Shown here: one piece after another, positions 30,726 to 39,638 of the stretch
Numbering within the stretch: the first letter of the stretch is position 1
Layout of the letters: the number at the start of each line of letters is the position of its first letter
NCBI GenBank assembly: GCA_903938445.1
Contig: CAJADG010000039.1
Coordinates: forward strand, 62,001-126,000
Source: an uncultured Bacteroidota bacterium
GTDB taxonomy: Bacteria; Bacteroidota; Bacteroidia; Chitinophagales; Chitinophagaceae
DNA: 64,000 nt
Reading direction: 5' to 3'
Notes under the pieces: model-generated
Databases searched by the model: none
What the model saw: only the letters and a program-made list of their open reading frames with translations
What the model was told of the DNA's origin: nothing
Translations under genes and position numbers: made by a program

Positions 30726-31457
30726 TTAAAAAGCCTTTTTGTACTCTTGAAACCTGCGTTCAATATACAATCCAAGCTCCAACTCATTCAATACCCCTAA
30801 AAGTTCATAAGAAGGTCGGGCAAAAGCCATGAATTTTACCAAATTATCGCCCTCTAAATGGGTTAATTTTTGAACAAATCGTTTGGTAAAGCGGTAATCA
30901 ATGTATTTATCGTGCTCCTGGGTTACGAGTCGATTTTGCAAGTATTGTAAATTTCGATTTCGGTGAAAACGAAACATATTGATAATTTCATCCAAATCAA
31001 GGCCAACCGTTAAGCCCGCAGGTCCAAATAATTGTTGATTATTACTCAACTTTAAGCTAGGTGCTTGATAATTAAAGTACTTAGCATAGTCAATTCTGTT
31101 TTGAATGGAATCTAATCTGTAATAACTATTGCGCACTTTAACCTCCGGCAAATCATACCCTGCCACATGAATCATGACATTAAAATTGCGTGGATCGGTT
31201 ACGGTATCAATTGGAAATTTTTGAGAATTTTTACCAAAGAGTGAAAACCATAATGAATCCTTCGGTTTAGCCAATATCGTGTATCTACCAATGGAATCTG
31301 TAATCGTTTTTCCATAACTACTATTTACCACCACGGATTCAATGGGTCTACGACCCGAAATATCATACACCACACCACTTACAGAAATAGTTTGCGCAGA
31401 TGCGTTCATACAACAACACAGCATCAATATAAACACTACATAATTCCTAATCTTCAT
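30726..31457 (-). CDS. Exported protein with CarboxypepD_reg-like domain
   Basis: A signal peptide (MKIRNYVVFILMLCCCMNASAQ) precedes a beta-sandwich domain of the carboxypeptidase regulatory-like type (TISVSGVVYDISGRRPIESVVVN...DSIGRYTI). About 150 residues of unassigned helical sequence follow. The domain is common at the start of SusC receptors, but here there is no receptor. The listed start at 31502 runs through the promoter region; the ATG at 31457 is preferred. Probably periplasmic or outer-membrane-associated; function unknown. Confidence 0.75.
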   Translation of the reverse strand: MKIRNYVVFILMLCCCMNASAQTISVSGVVYDISGRRPIESVVVNSSYGKTITDSIGRYTILAKPKDSLWFSLFGKNSQKFPIDTVTDPRNFNVMIHVAGYDLPEVKVRNSYYRLDSIQNRIDYAKYFNYQAPSLKLSNNQQLFGPAGLTVGLDLDEIINMFRFHRNRNLQYLQNRLVTQEHDKYIDYRFTKRFVQKLTHLEGDNLVKFMAFARPSYELLGVLNELELGLYIERRFQEYKKAF

Positions 31458-31535
31458 TGTGTGCAATATTAGGAAGGTTAAAATAAAAAAACAATAAAGC
31501 ATATTAAATTAACAGCTTTTTACCTTTTTACAGAC

Positions 31536-32801
31536 CTAGGCAATATAAGTACTCATGAAACCTACCAAAATCACCAACAATACAATCCAATGTGTTGCTA
31601 ATTTTTTATAATAAATCAAATAAGTGCTGGCTAAAAAAGTAAGTGCACTTAATGCCCAAACTAATGGAGCTGTATTGACCAAATTAAAACTTACATCCTT
31701 AATTAAATACAAGGAAGCACCCAGCATTATGCCCACTACTGCAGCATTAATGCCTTCAAGTGATCGATATAAAATGGCATACTTCTTGAGCATCTGCCAA
31801 ATTGGAAAAAAGAAAATCACAATAAAAAAACTTGGCAAAAAAACGCCCACTGTTGCAACAATCGCTCCTAAAATTTGCCAACTAACTCCTTTATCTTTTA
31901 AAGCCATTGCGCCCGTGTAACTGGAGATAGAAAAAATAGGACCCGGCACCGCTCTCACAATCCCTGTGCCTGTTAAAAATGCATCACTCGAAATTTTAAT
32001 AACGTCTCTTTTGTTCTGAATAATCCTTGTAGTATTGGGTCTTGTAACATATTGTTCATACATCATAGGGATTAATACATCTCCGCCTCCAAATACAAAA
32101 CTTCCAAATCGATAATTGGTTTCAAATAAATTAAATACTTTTTGATATTTCCAATTATGACGTGTTGATTGTTCAGAAAGTATACCTGCCGTTAAAAAAA
32201 GTGTAATAAAAATAATCAAGCCGCTCCATTGAATGGATTTAGGTGCAGCGCCATCACTGGGAATTCTTTTTTTACTAAAATTGGTGATAATTCCAGCAAT
32301 AATAATCACCACTGGAATGGTCCATGGTGTTTTAAATCCAATAACTACAATGATACTAGTTATAATAAATATGATTTTTGTAATCGTATTATCTACCGCT
32401 TTTCTATATAGTAATAAAGTGGCACTTGCTATAAAACCAATTGACATGGGTTGCAAATACCTTAAAGAAGCCAATCCTTTTTGTATATCAAAATGTGTAA
32501 ACGCAATTGCAGCTGTAGCCATCAAAATACTGGCTGGTAATATCCAAACTAATAAAGTGAGTAAGGCCAAAAATACACCCCCTCGTTTATAGGCAACTAG
32601 CACAATAGTTTGCGTGGAAGAAGCCCCAGGTAAGAGTTGACAAAATGCATTGTATTCCAATAATTCCTGACTAGAAATGTCATTTCGCTGATCCACAAAA
32701 CGACGTTGCATAAGACTAATATGCACCTGCGGACCTCCAAAGGCGGTGAGACTATGCTTAAATACAGCGCGTAAAAAAGATATATGTTTTTTAAAATTCA
32801 T
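31536..32801 (-). CDS. chrA: Chromate transporter family protein, two-domain
   Basis: CHR-family membrane protein with two homologous halves. The first carries HSLTAFGGPQVH and LPGASSTQ; the second carries SFVFGGGDVLIPMM and RAVPGPIFSISSYTGA. Full-length ChrA proteins export chromate, but many homologues have not been tested. The ATG at 32801 (MNFKKHISF) replaces the listed start at 32840, which gives 13 odd extra residues. No other metal-resistance genes are adjacent. Confidence 0.85.
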   Translation of the reverse strand: MNFKKHISFLRAVFKHSLTAFGGPQVHISLMQRRFVDQRNDISSQELLEYNAFCQLLPGASSTQTIVLVAYKRGGVFLALLTLLVWILPASILMATAAIAFTHFDIQKGLASLRYLQPMSIGFIASATLLLYRKAVDNTITKIIFIITSIIVVIGFKTPWTIPVVIIIAGIITNFSKKRIPSDGAAPKSIQWSGLIIFITLFLTAGILSEQSTRHNWKYQKVFNLFETNYRFGSFVFGGGDVLIPMMYEQYVTRPNTTRIIQNKRDVIKISSDAFLTGTGIVRAVPGPIFSISSYTGAMALKDKGVSWQILGAIVATVGVFLPSFFIVIFFFPIWQMLKKYAILYRSLEGINAAVVGIMLGASLYLIKDVSFNLVNTAPLVWALSALTFLASTYLIYYKKLATHWIVLLVILVGFMSTYIA

Positions 32802-32919
32802 AAGTTTCTTCAGCTTTAAAATTAAAATAATTTTAGGCATTATTAAGCTTTTAAATCATCCTAGTACATATTTAATATACCTATCATCCATTTAAGTATT
32901 ACAGGCTGCAATTATTTAA

Positions 32920-32927
32920 TAACTTTG
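32920..32927 (+). promoter_or_regulatory. -7 box (TAACTTTG) for the DUF3089 lipoprotein gene
   Basis: TAACTTTG ends one base before the listed ATG at 32929. Transcription would begin after that codon, so the ATG at 32947 is the real start. Confidence 0.65.
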
Positions 32928-32946
32928 TATGACTAAAGTTTCGTTT

Positions 32947-33996
32947 ATGAAAAATCTCGTTGTTATTACATTTTGCATTGCTTTAATGAGTTGTTCGCAA
33001 AGTAACTATTCAAAATTTGGAAGCCTTTATGAACAAGAGGTATTAAGCGAACAGCCAGATTATAGTCAATTAAGTTATTGGGCAGCACACCCTGAAAAGA
33101 AAAATCCATCAGATAGTATTCCTAAAAATATTGTTAGCAACAATATAAGTGATAAAAATGTAGACGTATTTTTTATTTATCCTACTAGTTATTTAGACAC
33201 AACCCTACCTACTGGTTGGAATGCAAAATTGAATGATGCAAAATTGAATATTTATACTGACTACTCTTCCATACTATATCAAGCAAGTGTTTTTAATGAA
33301 GTAGGTAAAATTTATGCGCCAAGGTATCGACAAGCAAATATCAATGCTTACTATCCTAAAACTTCGGAGGATACTTTAAAAGCAATTGCTGCATTTGACT
33401 TTGCTTATGCAGATGTTAAAAAAGCATTTGATTACTATTTAGCCAATTTAAATAATGGTCGACCAATCATAATTGCTTCGCATAGTCAAGGATCCACGCA
33501 TGCCATTAGATTGTTAAAAGAATATTTTGATGGAAAGCCTTTATCCAAAAAATTAGTGGCCGCTTATGTTGTAGGAATGGTACTTAACCCAACTACCTAT
33601 CAATATTTAAAGGCCTGCGACAAACCCAATGAAACAGGATGTATTTGTGCTTGGAGAACTTTTGAACAAGGCTATGAAGCACCATTTGTAAAGAAAGAGC
33701 CATTTAAATCGATGGTAACCAATCCGCTTTCGTGGAACAGTCAAAACACTGCAGTAGATAGATTTAGTAATGAAGGATCGCTATTGTATAATTTTAATAA
33801 ATTGATCCCAAATGTAGCAGGGGCCATCAATCACGAAGGAGTGTTATGGACGCCGAAGCCTAAGTTTTTTGGGAACTTTTTAATTAGAACACAAAACTAC
33901 CATATTGCAGATTACAATCTTTACTATGCAAGTATTAGAAAAAATGCAGCTATTAGGGTTTCACAATATTTAGGAGCAAACAATGGCAGTCACTAA
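32947..33996 (+). CDS. DUF3089 family lipoprotein, alpha/beta-hydrolase-like
   Basis: The lipoprotein signal MKNLVVITFCIALMSC starts at 32947, not at the listed 32929; the promoter box supports this choice. The body matches DUF3089 proteins, with DVFFIYPTSYLDT near the start and a hydrolase elbow IIASHSQGSTHAIRLL. The FDFAYADVKKAFDYYL segment and the C-terminal motif (HNxx-like NYHIADYNLYY) also fit. DUF3089 is related to the alpha/beta hydrolases; no substrate is established. Confidence 0.82.
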   Translation: MKNLVVITFCIALMSCSQSNYSKFGSLYEQEVLSEQPDYSQLSYWAAHPEKKNPSDSIPKNIVSNNISDKNVDVFFIYPTSYLDTTLPTGWNAKLNDAKLNIYTDYSSILYQASVFNEVGKIYAPRYRQANINAYYPKTSEDTLKAIAAFDFAYADVKKAFDYYLANLNNGRPIIIASHSQGSTHAIRLLKEYFDGKPLSKKLVAAYVVGMVLNPTTYQYLKACDKPNETGCICAWRTFEQGYEAPFVKKEPFKSMVTNPLSWNSQNTAVDRFSNEGSLLYNFNKLIPNVAGAINHEGVLWTPKPKFFGNFLIRTQNYHIADYNLYYASIRKNAAIRVSQYLGANNGSH

Positions 33997-34010
33997 TAAA
34001 TAAACTGTTA

Positions 34011-36269
34011 CTAGTTTCCTACTACGCTTAAAAATTTGATACGCATTATTTTCAACTGCTCCCAAGAATAATCGTTTTCACTTAATTCTTGTTGTGCAAT
34101 TTGTAAAGATGAGGTTTCGCAATTTTTAAAATATTCCAAAATTTCTTCTTGGTCATAGGTATCTAACCATTCATCAATGGCATAGTCTAAATTTAATTTA
34201 GTGCCACTCGCTGCAATGGTTTCCATCTCTTCCAAAAGCTCATCTAATCGAAGATCTTTATTTTTTGCAATAGTTTCAATAGGAATTTTCTTATCTACAT
34301 TTTGAATAATGTAAATTTTATTGCTTGATTTATTGGCAACCGATTTCATTACAAAATCATCGGGCTTTTCAATATTATTTTCAGTAACGTACTTATCAAT
34401 TAAATCCACAAAAGGTTTACCATACTTAATAGACTTGCCCTTGCTCACTCCCTGACATCTTTCTAATTCTTCCAAAGTGGTTGGATACAAAGTAGCCATG
34501 TCTTGTAAAGAGTTTTCTAGGAAAATGACAAATGGAGGGAGCTTTCTTTTTTTAGCTTCTGACTGACGGACTTCTTTCAACATTTCAAAAAGTACTTCAT
34601 CGGTAGTTGCTAATCCTCCACCACCCGCTTCGTTTTCATCATCATCTGCATTGGCATCATCAAACACCTGATTCATGGTGATTTTAAAGCTAGTAGGCTT
34701 TTTAATAAACTTATTGGCCTTAGGGGTAAGCTTTAATAAGCCATATTCTTCAATGTCTTTTTCAATCATTTTTTCAAGCATGGCTTGACGTACTAAGCTA
34801 TTCCAGAATAATGCATCCTGCTCCTTACCAATTCCAAAAACTGGTAATTTTTCATGTCGATACAAACCAATTTGTGGTGTATACTCGCCCTTTATAATTT
34901 GAATAACATAGTCAGCAGCAAATCTTTCATCCAATGCTTGAATCACTTGTAGTAATTGTACCAACTCACCTTTAGCTTCCATTTTTTCTTTTGGATGCAA
35001 ACAGTTATCACAATTTCCACAATTTTTATCTGGCCAATCTTCTCCAAAATAATGCAATAAACTTCTTCTTCTACAAACACCACTTTCCGCAAATGCAACT
35101 GTTTCATCAATTAACTGTGCACCCACTTCTCTTTCACTTAAAGGCTTATCTCTTAAAAAATGTTCAAGCTTAGTAACATCTGCATGAGAATAATACAAAA
35201 TACAATTTCCTTCCAAGCCATCACGTCCAGCACGTCCTGTTTCTTGGTAGTAATTTTCAATCGACTTTGGAATATTATAGTGTATTACAAAACGAATGTC
35301 TGGTTTATCAATACCCATGCCAAACGCAATGGTGGCAACAATTACCTGTACATCCTCATTTAAAAATTGATCCTGTCTATCGGCTCTTAATTTTTGATCC
35401 AAGCCTGCGTGATAGGCAACCGCTTTAATATTGTTTGCAATTAAAATATCTGCGAGTTCTTCAGTGGTTTTTCTATTTAAAGTATAAATAATTCCACTCT
35501 TTCCTTTATGCCCTGAAATATATTTTACAATGCTTTTAATAGTTAATTCTTTTTTGACTTTAGGCTGCACTTCATAGTATAGGTTGGCTCTATTAAAAGA
35601 AGAAATCAACACTTCCGGATCACGCAACGAAAGATTCTTAACAATATCCGATTGCACTTTTGGTGTTGCCGTTGCAGTTAAAGCAATGATCGGCACTTGA
35701 TTGTTAATCTCCTCCATCATTTCCTTTAGTCTTCGATATTCTGGTCTAAAGTCATGACCCCATTCCGAAATACAATGCGCTTCATCAACCGCGAAAAAAG
35801 AAATTTTCAAGTCACTGAAAAAATCCAAGTTTTCTTGCTTCGTTAAGGTTTCAGGTGCTACGTATAATAACTTAGTCTTACCTGATAAAAGATCCGCTTT
35901 TACTTCCTTGATTTGACCTTTATTTAATGAAGAATTTAAAAAATGGGCAACATCATCCTTTTCACTATATCCTCTCACCAAGTCCACCTGGTTTTTCATT
36001 AAAGCAATTAAGGGAGAAACCACAATCGCACAACCCGGCAACATCAAAGCTGGTAATTGGTAGCATAAGCTTTTTCCTCCCCCTGTTGGCATAATAACAA
36101 AAGTGTCTTTACCACTTAATAGCGATAAAATGGCTTTTTCCTGTGTTCCCTTGAATTCCTTAAACCCAAAATGTTGCTCTAGGGCTGCAACTATATCATT
36201 TTTACCCAAACCTTGGGGGTTGGAGTCGGCGTTTGAAGCAGGTTTGGTTGTTTTTTTAGCTTTTGGCAT
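34011..36269 (-). CDS. recQ: ATP-dependent DNA helicase RecQ
   Basis: 3'-5' DNA helicase for recombination and fork repair. The helicase core (residues about 20-350) has MPTGGGKSLCYQLPAL, DEAHCISEWGHDFRPEY, LTATATPKVQ and QETGRAGRDG. The RQC zinc site (CRRRSLLHYFGEDW..CGNCDNC), an HRDC domain (PPFVIFLENSLQDMA) and a C-terminal helix-turn-helix extension follow. The 752-residue length with this extension is common in Bacteroidota. Confidence 0.96.
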   Translation of the reverse strand: MPKAKKTTKPASNADSNPQGLGKNDIVAALEQHFGFKEFKGTQEKAILSLLSGKDTFVIMPTGGGKSLCYQLPALMLPGCAIVVSPLIALMKNQVDLVRGYSEKDDVAHFLNSSLNKGQIKEVKADLLSGKTKLLYVAPETLTKQENLDFFSDLKISFFAVDEAHCISEWGHDFRPEYRRLKEMMEEINNQVPIIALTATATPKVQSDIVKNLSLRDPEVLISSFNRANLYYEVQPKVKKELTIKSIVKYISGHKGKSGIIYTLNRKTTEELADILIANNIKAVAYHAGLDQKLRADRQDQFLNEDVQVIVATIAFGMGIDKPDIRFVIHYNIPKSIENYYQETGRAGRDGLEGNCILYYSHADVTKLEHFLRDKPLSEREVGAQLIDETVAFAESGVCRRRSLLHYFGEDWPDKNCGNCDNCLHPKEKMEAKGELVQLLQVIQALDERFAADYVIQIIKGEYTPQIGLYRHEKLPVFGIGKEQDALFWNSLVRQAMLEKMIEKDIEEYGLLKLTPKANKFIKKPTSFKITMNQVFDDANADDDENEAGGGGLATTDEVLFEMLKEVRQSEAKKRKLPPFVIFLENSLQDMATLYPTTLEELERCQGVSKGKSIKYGKPFVDLIDKYVTENNIEKPDDFVMKSVANKSSNKIYIIQNVDKKIPIETIAKNKDLRLDELLEEMETIAASGTKLNLDYAIDEWLDTYDQEEILEYFKNCETSSLQIAQQELSENDYSWEQLKIMRIKFLSVVGN

Positions 36270-36422
36270 CTATAAATATCTTAAAATCAATCTTTTCGGT
36301 AAAATAAGCATCAATAAGTTAACGAATTTATTGCAAGATTTGTTCATTCCAATATGGAATTTTCAGAAATGTCTTTTTTTTAAGGTTTTCTTATAATTGG
36401 GGCTTAAAAGTATATGAAGCAT

Positions 36423-36430
36423 TAACTTTG
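36423..36430 (+). promoter_or_regulatory. -7 box (TAACTTTG) for kdsD
   Basis: TAACTTTG fits TAnnTTTG and lies 17 bases upstream of the ATG of kdsD; a TTGG about 23 bases further upstream could be the -33 element. Confidence 0.6.
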
Positions 36431-36447
36431 TCCATCTTTAAAAGCAT

Positions 36448-37410
36448 ATGACAAATAGCATAAAGGGAATCGCAAAAAGAACGCTCGAAATTGAATTAGA
36501 GGCTATCCAATCTTTATCAAATTTCATCAACGACCATTTTGAAAAAGCAGTGGAAGCCATTCACGCTTGCAAGGGTCGCTTTATTGTAAGTGGAATTGGA
36601 AAAAGCTCCATCATTGCCCAAAAAATTGTGGCTACCTGTAATTCTACGGGGACCCCTTCTATTTTTTTACATGCGGCAGAAGCGATTCACGGAGATTCCG
36701 GCATGATTACCCCAGATGATATTGTTTTAATTATTAGCAAAAGTGGTGAAAGTCCAGAAATTAAAAACTTGGTTCAACTCGTAAAACAATTTGGCAATAC
36801 ATTAATTGGAATGGTGGGTAACACTGACAGCTATTTAGCTAAGGCATCTAATTGGGTATTAAACACTACTGTTCAAAAGGAAGCTTGCAGTAATAATTTA
36901 GCACCCACTTCATCTACTACTGCACAAATTGTGATGGGTGATTTAGTCGCGATGTGTTTGATGGAGTTAAATAATTTTAAAGCGATTGACTTTGCAAAAT
37001 TTCATCCAGGGGGAAATTTAGGTAAACGACTTACACTTACTGTTGGACAAATTGCCAATGCAAATACAAAGCCTAGTGTAACATTAAGCACTAGTTTAAA
37101 AGAAGTGATTTTAACTATTTCTAAAAACAGATTAGGTGCAACATCCGTAATTGATGAGGCCAATCATGTTGAAGGGATTATTACAGATGGGGATATTAGA
37201 AGAATGCTAGAGCAACATAATAGTATTCAGCAATTAACTGCAGCGGACATTTATCATAAATCACCCATTACCATTGGCGCTGAAGCTTTAGCAGTAGAAG
37301 CGCTTGCATTAATGCAGGAAAAAGATATTAGTCAAATTATTGTTACTGACAATAATGAATATTTAGGCATGATACACATGCATGATTTAATGAGAGAAGG
37401 AATCTTATAA
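36448..37410 (+). CDS. kdsD: D-arabinose 5-phosphate isomerase
   Basis: Makes arabinose 5-phosphate for KDO, an inner-core lipopolysaccharide sugar. A SIS domain (residues 30-180: GRFIVSGIGKSSIIAQKIV, ISKSGESPEI) is followed by two CBS domains (residues 200-320), the KdsD/KpsF architecture. The catalytic-region motif KFHPGGNLGKRL is present. The mannose-1-phosphate guanylyltransferase gene starts 8 bases downstream, which suggests a joint role in envelope sugar supply. Confidence 0.93.
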   Translation: MTNSIKGIAKRTLEIELEAIQSLSNFINDHFEKAVEAIHACKGRFIVSGIGKSSIIAQKIVATCNSTGTPSIFLHAAEAIHGDSGMITPDDIVLIISKSGESPEIKNLVQLVKQFGNTLIGMVGNTDSYLAKASNWVLNTTVQKEACSNNLAPTSSTTAQIVMGDLVAMCLMELNNFKAIDFAKFHPGGNLGKRLTLTVGQIANANTKPSVTLSTSLKEVILTISKNRLGATSVIDEANHVEGIITDGDIRRMLEQHNSIQQLTAADIYHKSPITIGAEALAVEALALMQEKDISQIIVTDNNEYLGMIHMHDLMREGIL

Positions 37411-37418
37411 AATAAATT

Positions 37419-38513
37419 ATGAAAGGGATGAATAATAAGCATCATTACGTAGCGATCATGGCGGGTGGAATTGGAAGTAGATTTTGGCCAATGAGTAGAA
37501 CATCTTATCCTAAACAATTTTTAGACGTATTAAATACGGGTAAAACGCTTATTCAATGGACCTTTGAGCGTTATGCAAAATTTATTCCAATTGAAAATAT
37601 TTATATCGTTACATCGGAGGAGTATGTAGATATTGTAAAAAAGCAATTACCTACACTTCCTGTTGAAAATATTTTAGCAGAACCTAGTAAAAAAAATACG
37701 GCTCCTTGTATTGCCTATATCTCTTTTAAATTAGCACAAAAGGATCCAGAAGCAACTTTTATTGTTGCACCTAGCGATCACTTAATTTTAGAAGAAGATA
37801 ATTTCCAAAAAATTGTAGAGAGTGCTTTGGATTTTGTTTCCAATATAAAAGCATTGGTTACTTTAGGCATTAAACCTTCACATCCTAACACGGGTTATGG
37901 CTATATTCAATATGAAGGATTAGAAGTTACAAAAGGTGTTTATAAAGTAAAGACATTTACTGAAAAACCAGATTTAGAAATTGCAAAGTCGTTTTTAGCA
38001 AGTGGGGATTTTTTATGGAATGCAGGTATTTTTGCATGGAAAGCAAATACTATTTTAACTGCTTTCGAAAAATTACAGCCAGAAATGTTTGAGCTGTTTG
38101 ATCACGAAAAAGAAAGTTTCAATACAGAAAAAGAAAAACAAGCAATACAAAAAATATATCCGCAGTGTACTAATATCTCAATTGATATTGCCATTATGGA
38201 AAAAGCCGACAATGTATATGTCATTCCATCTTCCTTTGGTTGGAGTGATTTAGGTACCTGGAATAGTGCCTATGAAAATATGGAGAAGGATTATTTTAGT
38301 AATGCTGTTGCATCAGATAATGTAGTAGTCATTGATGCTACTAAATGTATGATCAATGCACCCAAAGACAAATTGGTAGTCGTGCAAGGACTAGATGATT
38401 TTATTGTTGTAGATACAAAGGACGTTTTATTAATTTGTAGTAAAGAAAAAGAGCAATCTATTAAAGAATATGTTGCAGAAGTGAAACGAAATAAGGGCGA
38501 TAAATACATATAG
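37419..38513 (+). CDS. manC: Mannose-1-phosphate guanylyltransferase
   Basis: Forms GDP-mannose from mannose 1-phosphate and GTP for surface glycans. The nucleotidyltransferase signature is IMAGGIGSRFWPMSRTSYPKQFL, with FTEKPDLEIAKSF and LWNAGIFAWK further on. At 364 residues it lacks the fused phosphomannose isomerase domain of some ManC proteins. An alternative ATG three codons downstream is possible. It follows kdsD by 8 bases. Confidence 0.93.
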   Translation: MKGMNNKHHYVAIMAGGIGSRFWPMSRTSYPKQFLDVLNTGKTLIQWTFERYAKFIPIENIYIVTSEEYVDIVKKQLPTLPVENILAEPSKKNTAPCIAYISFKLAQKDPEATFIVAPSDHLILEEDNFQKIVESALDFVSNIKALVTLGIKPSHPNTGYGYIQYEGLEVTKGVYKVKTFTEKPDLEIAKSFLASGDFLWNAGIFAWKANTILTAFEKLQPEMFELFDHEKESFNTEKEKQAIQKIYPQCTNISIDIAIMEKADNVYVIPSSFGWSDLGTWNSAYENMEKDYFSNAVASDNVVVIDATKCMINAPKDKLVVVQGLDDFIVVDTKDVLLICSKEKEQSIKEYVAEVKRNKGDKYI

Positions 38514-38573
38514 TTTATTATTAATTCATAACTTACCCATCTAACCGATTGCTTTAACCTAAAGTTCCCCCCT

Positions 38574-39638
38574 ATGGCAACCATTATTACTGGCACTGGC
38601 AGTTATATACCCAATATTGTAAAAACCAATAAGGATTTTATATCAAACACTTTTTATGGTGAAAATGGTGAGTTAATCCCTACGCCAAATCAAGAAATTG
38701 TAGAAAAATTTAAGGACATCACAGGTATCTATGAAAGAAGGTATGCCGAAAAAGGCATGAATACTTCTGAAATGGCTACGGAGGCTTCAAAACTGGCTAT
38801 TCAAGACGCGGGCATTGATCCTGAAACCATTGATCAAATTATTGTAGCACATAATTTTGGCAACGTATTACCAGGAACGATTCAAACTGATACGATACCA
38901 GCAATTGCATCTAGAGTAAAAAATCAGTTAGGCATCAACAACCCTAGCTGTGTGGCATATGATATTTTATTTGGTTGTCCTGGATGGATTCAAGGAGTTA
39001 TTCAAGCAGATGCTTTTATTAAATCGGGTATGGCTAAGCGTTGCTTGGTGATTGGTGCGGAAACATTAAGCAGAGTCGTGGATCCACATGATAGAGATAG
39101 TATGATTTTTAGTGATGGCGCTGGTGCATGTATAGTTGAAGAAGGAAAAGATACGGATAGTGGAATTTTAGCTGCAAGTGTACAAAGTCATTGTAATGAT
39201 GAGACCTATTTTTTATACTTAGGAAAATCATACCATCCAGAGGGAGAAGAAGAAACTAGGTATATTAAAATGAAAGGTCGTAAGGTATACGAATATGCGA
39301 TCAAAAACGTGCCTATCGCCATGAAAGAGTGTATTGAAAAAGCGGGGGTAGATATTAAAGACGTAAAGAAATTTTTCTTACATCAGGCCAACGAAAAAAT
39401 GGATGAAGGATTTATTAAAGCGTTGTTTAAATTATACGGAACAAGAGAAGTACCAGAGAACATTATGCCAATGAGTATTCATGATTTAGGCAATAGCTCC
39501 GTGGCAACCATTCCTACCTTATATGATATGGTAAAACATGGCAAGTACCCTGAACATCAATTAAACAAAGGCGATATTGTCATTTTTGCATCCGTAGGAG
39601 CAGGAATGAATATCAATGCTATTTGCTATCGAGTTTAA
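38574..39638 (+). CDS. 3-oxoacyl-ACP synthase III family protein (KAS III/FabH-like)
   Basis: Thiolase-fold condensing enzyme with the Cys-His-Asn triad: Cys in DILFGCPGWIQG, His in FFLHQANEKMD and Asn in HDLGNSSVATIP. The environment of the cysteine differs from the usual FabH sequence (ACAGF), and at 354 residues it is somewhat long. It may be a specialised paralogue rather than the housekeeping FabH. It stands alone, converging with purF by a four-base overlap. The acyl substrate cannot be inferred. Confidence 0.85.
   Translation: MATIITGTGSYIPNIVKTNKDFISNTFYGENGELIPTPNQEIVEKFKDITGIYERRYAEKGMNTSEMATEASKLAIQDAGIDPETIDQIIVAHNFGNVLPGTIQTDTIPAIASRVKNQLGINNPSCVAYDILFGCPGWIQGVIQADAFIKSGMAKRCLVIGAETLSRVVDPHDRDSMIFSDGAGACIVEEGKDTDSGILAASVQSHCNDETYFLYLGKSYHPEGEEETRYIKMKGRKVYEYAIKNVPIAMKECIEKAGVDIKDVKKFFLHQANEKMDEGFIKALFKLYGTREVPENIMPMSIHDLGNSSVATIPTLYDMVKHGKYPEHQLNKGDIVIFASVGAGMNINAICYRV

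Noticed and set aside
36270-36447. Small RNA or tRNA in the recQ-kdsD gap
   Set aside because: No cloverleaf, no stable hairpin and no terminator; only a promoter box for kdsD is visible.
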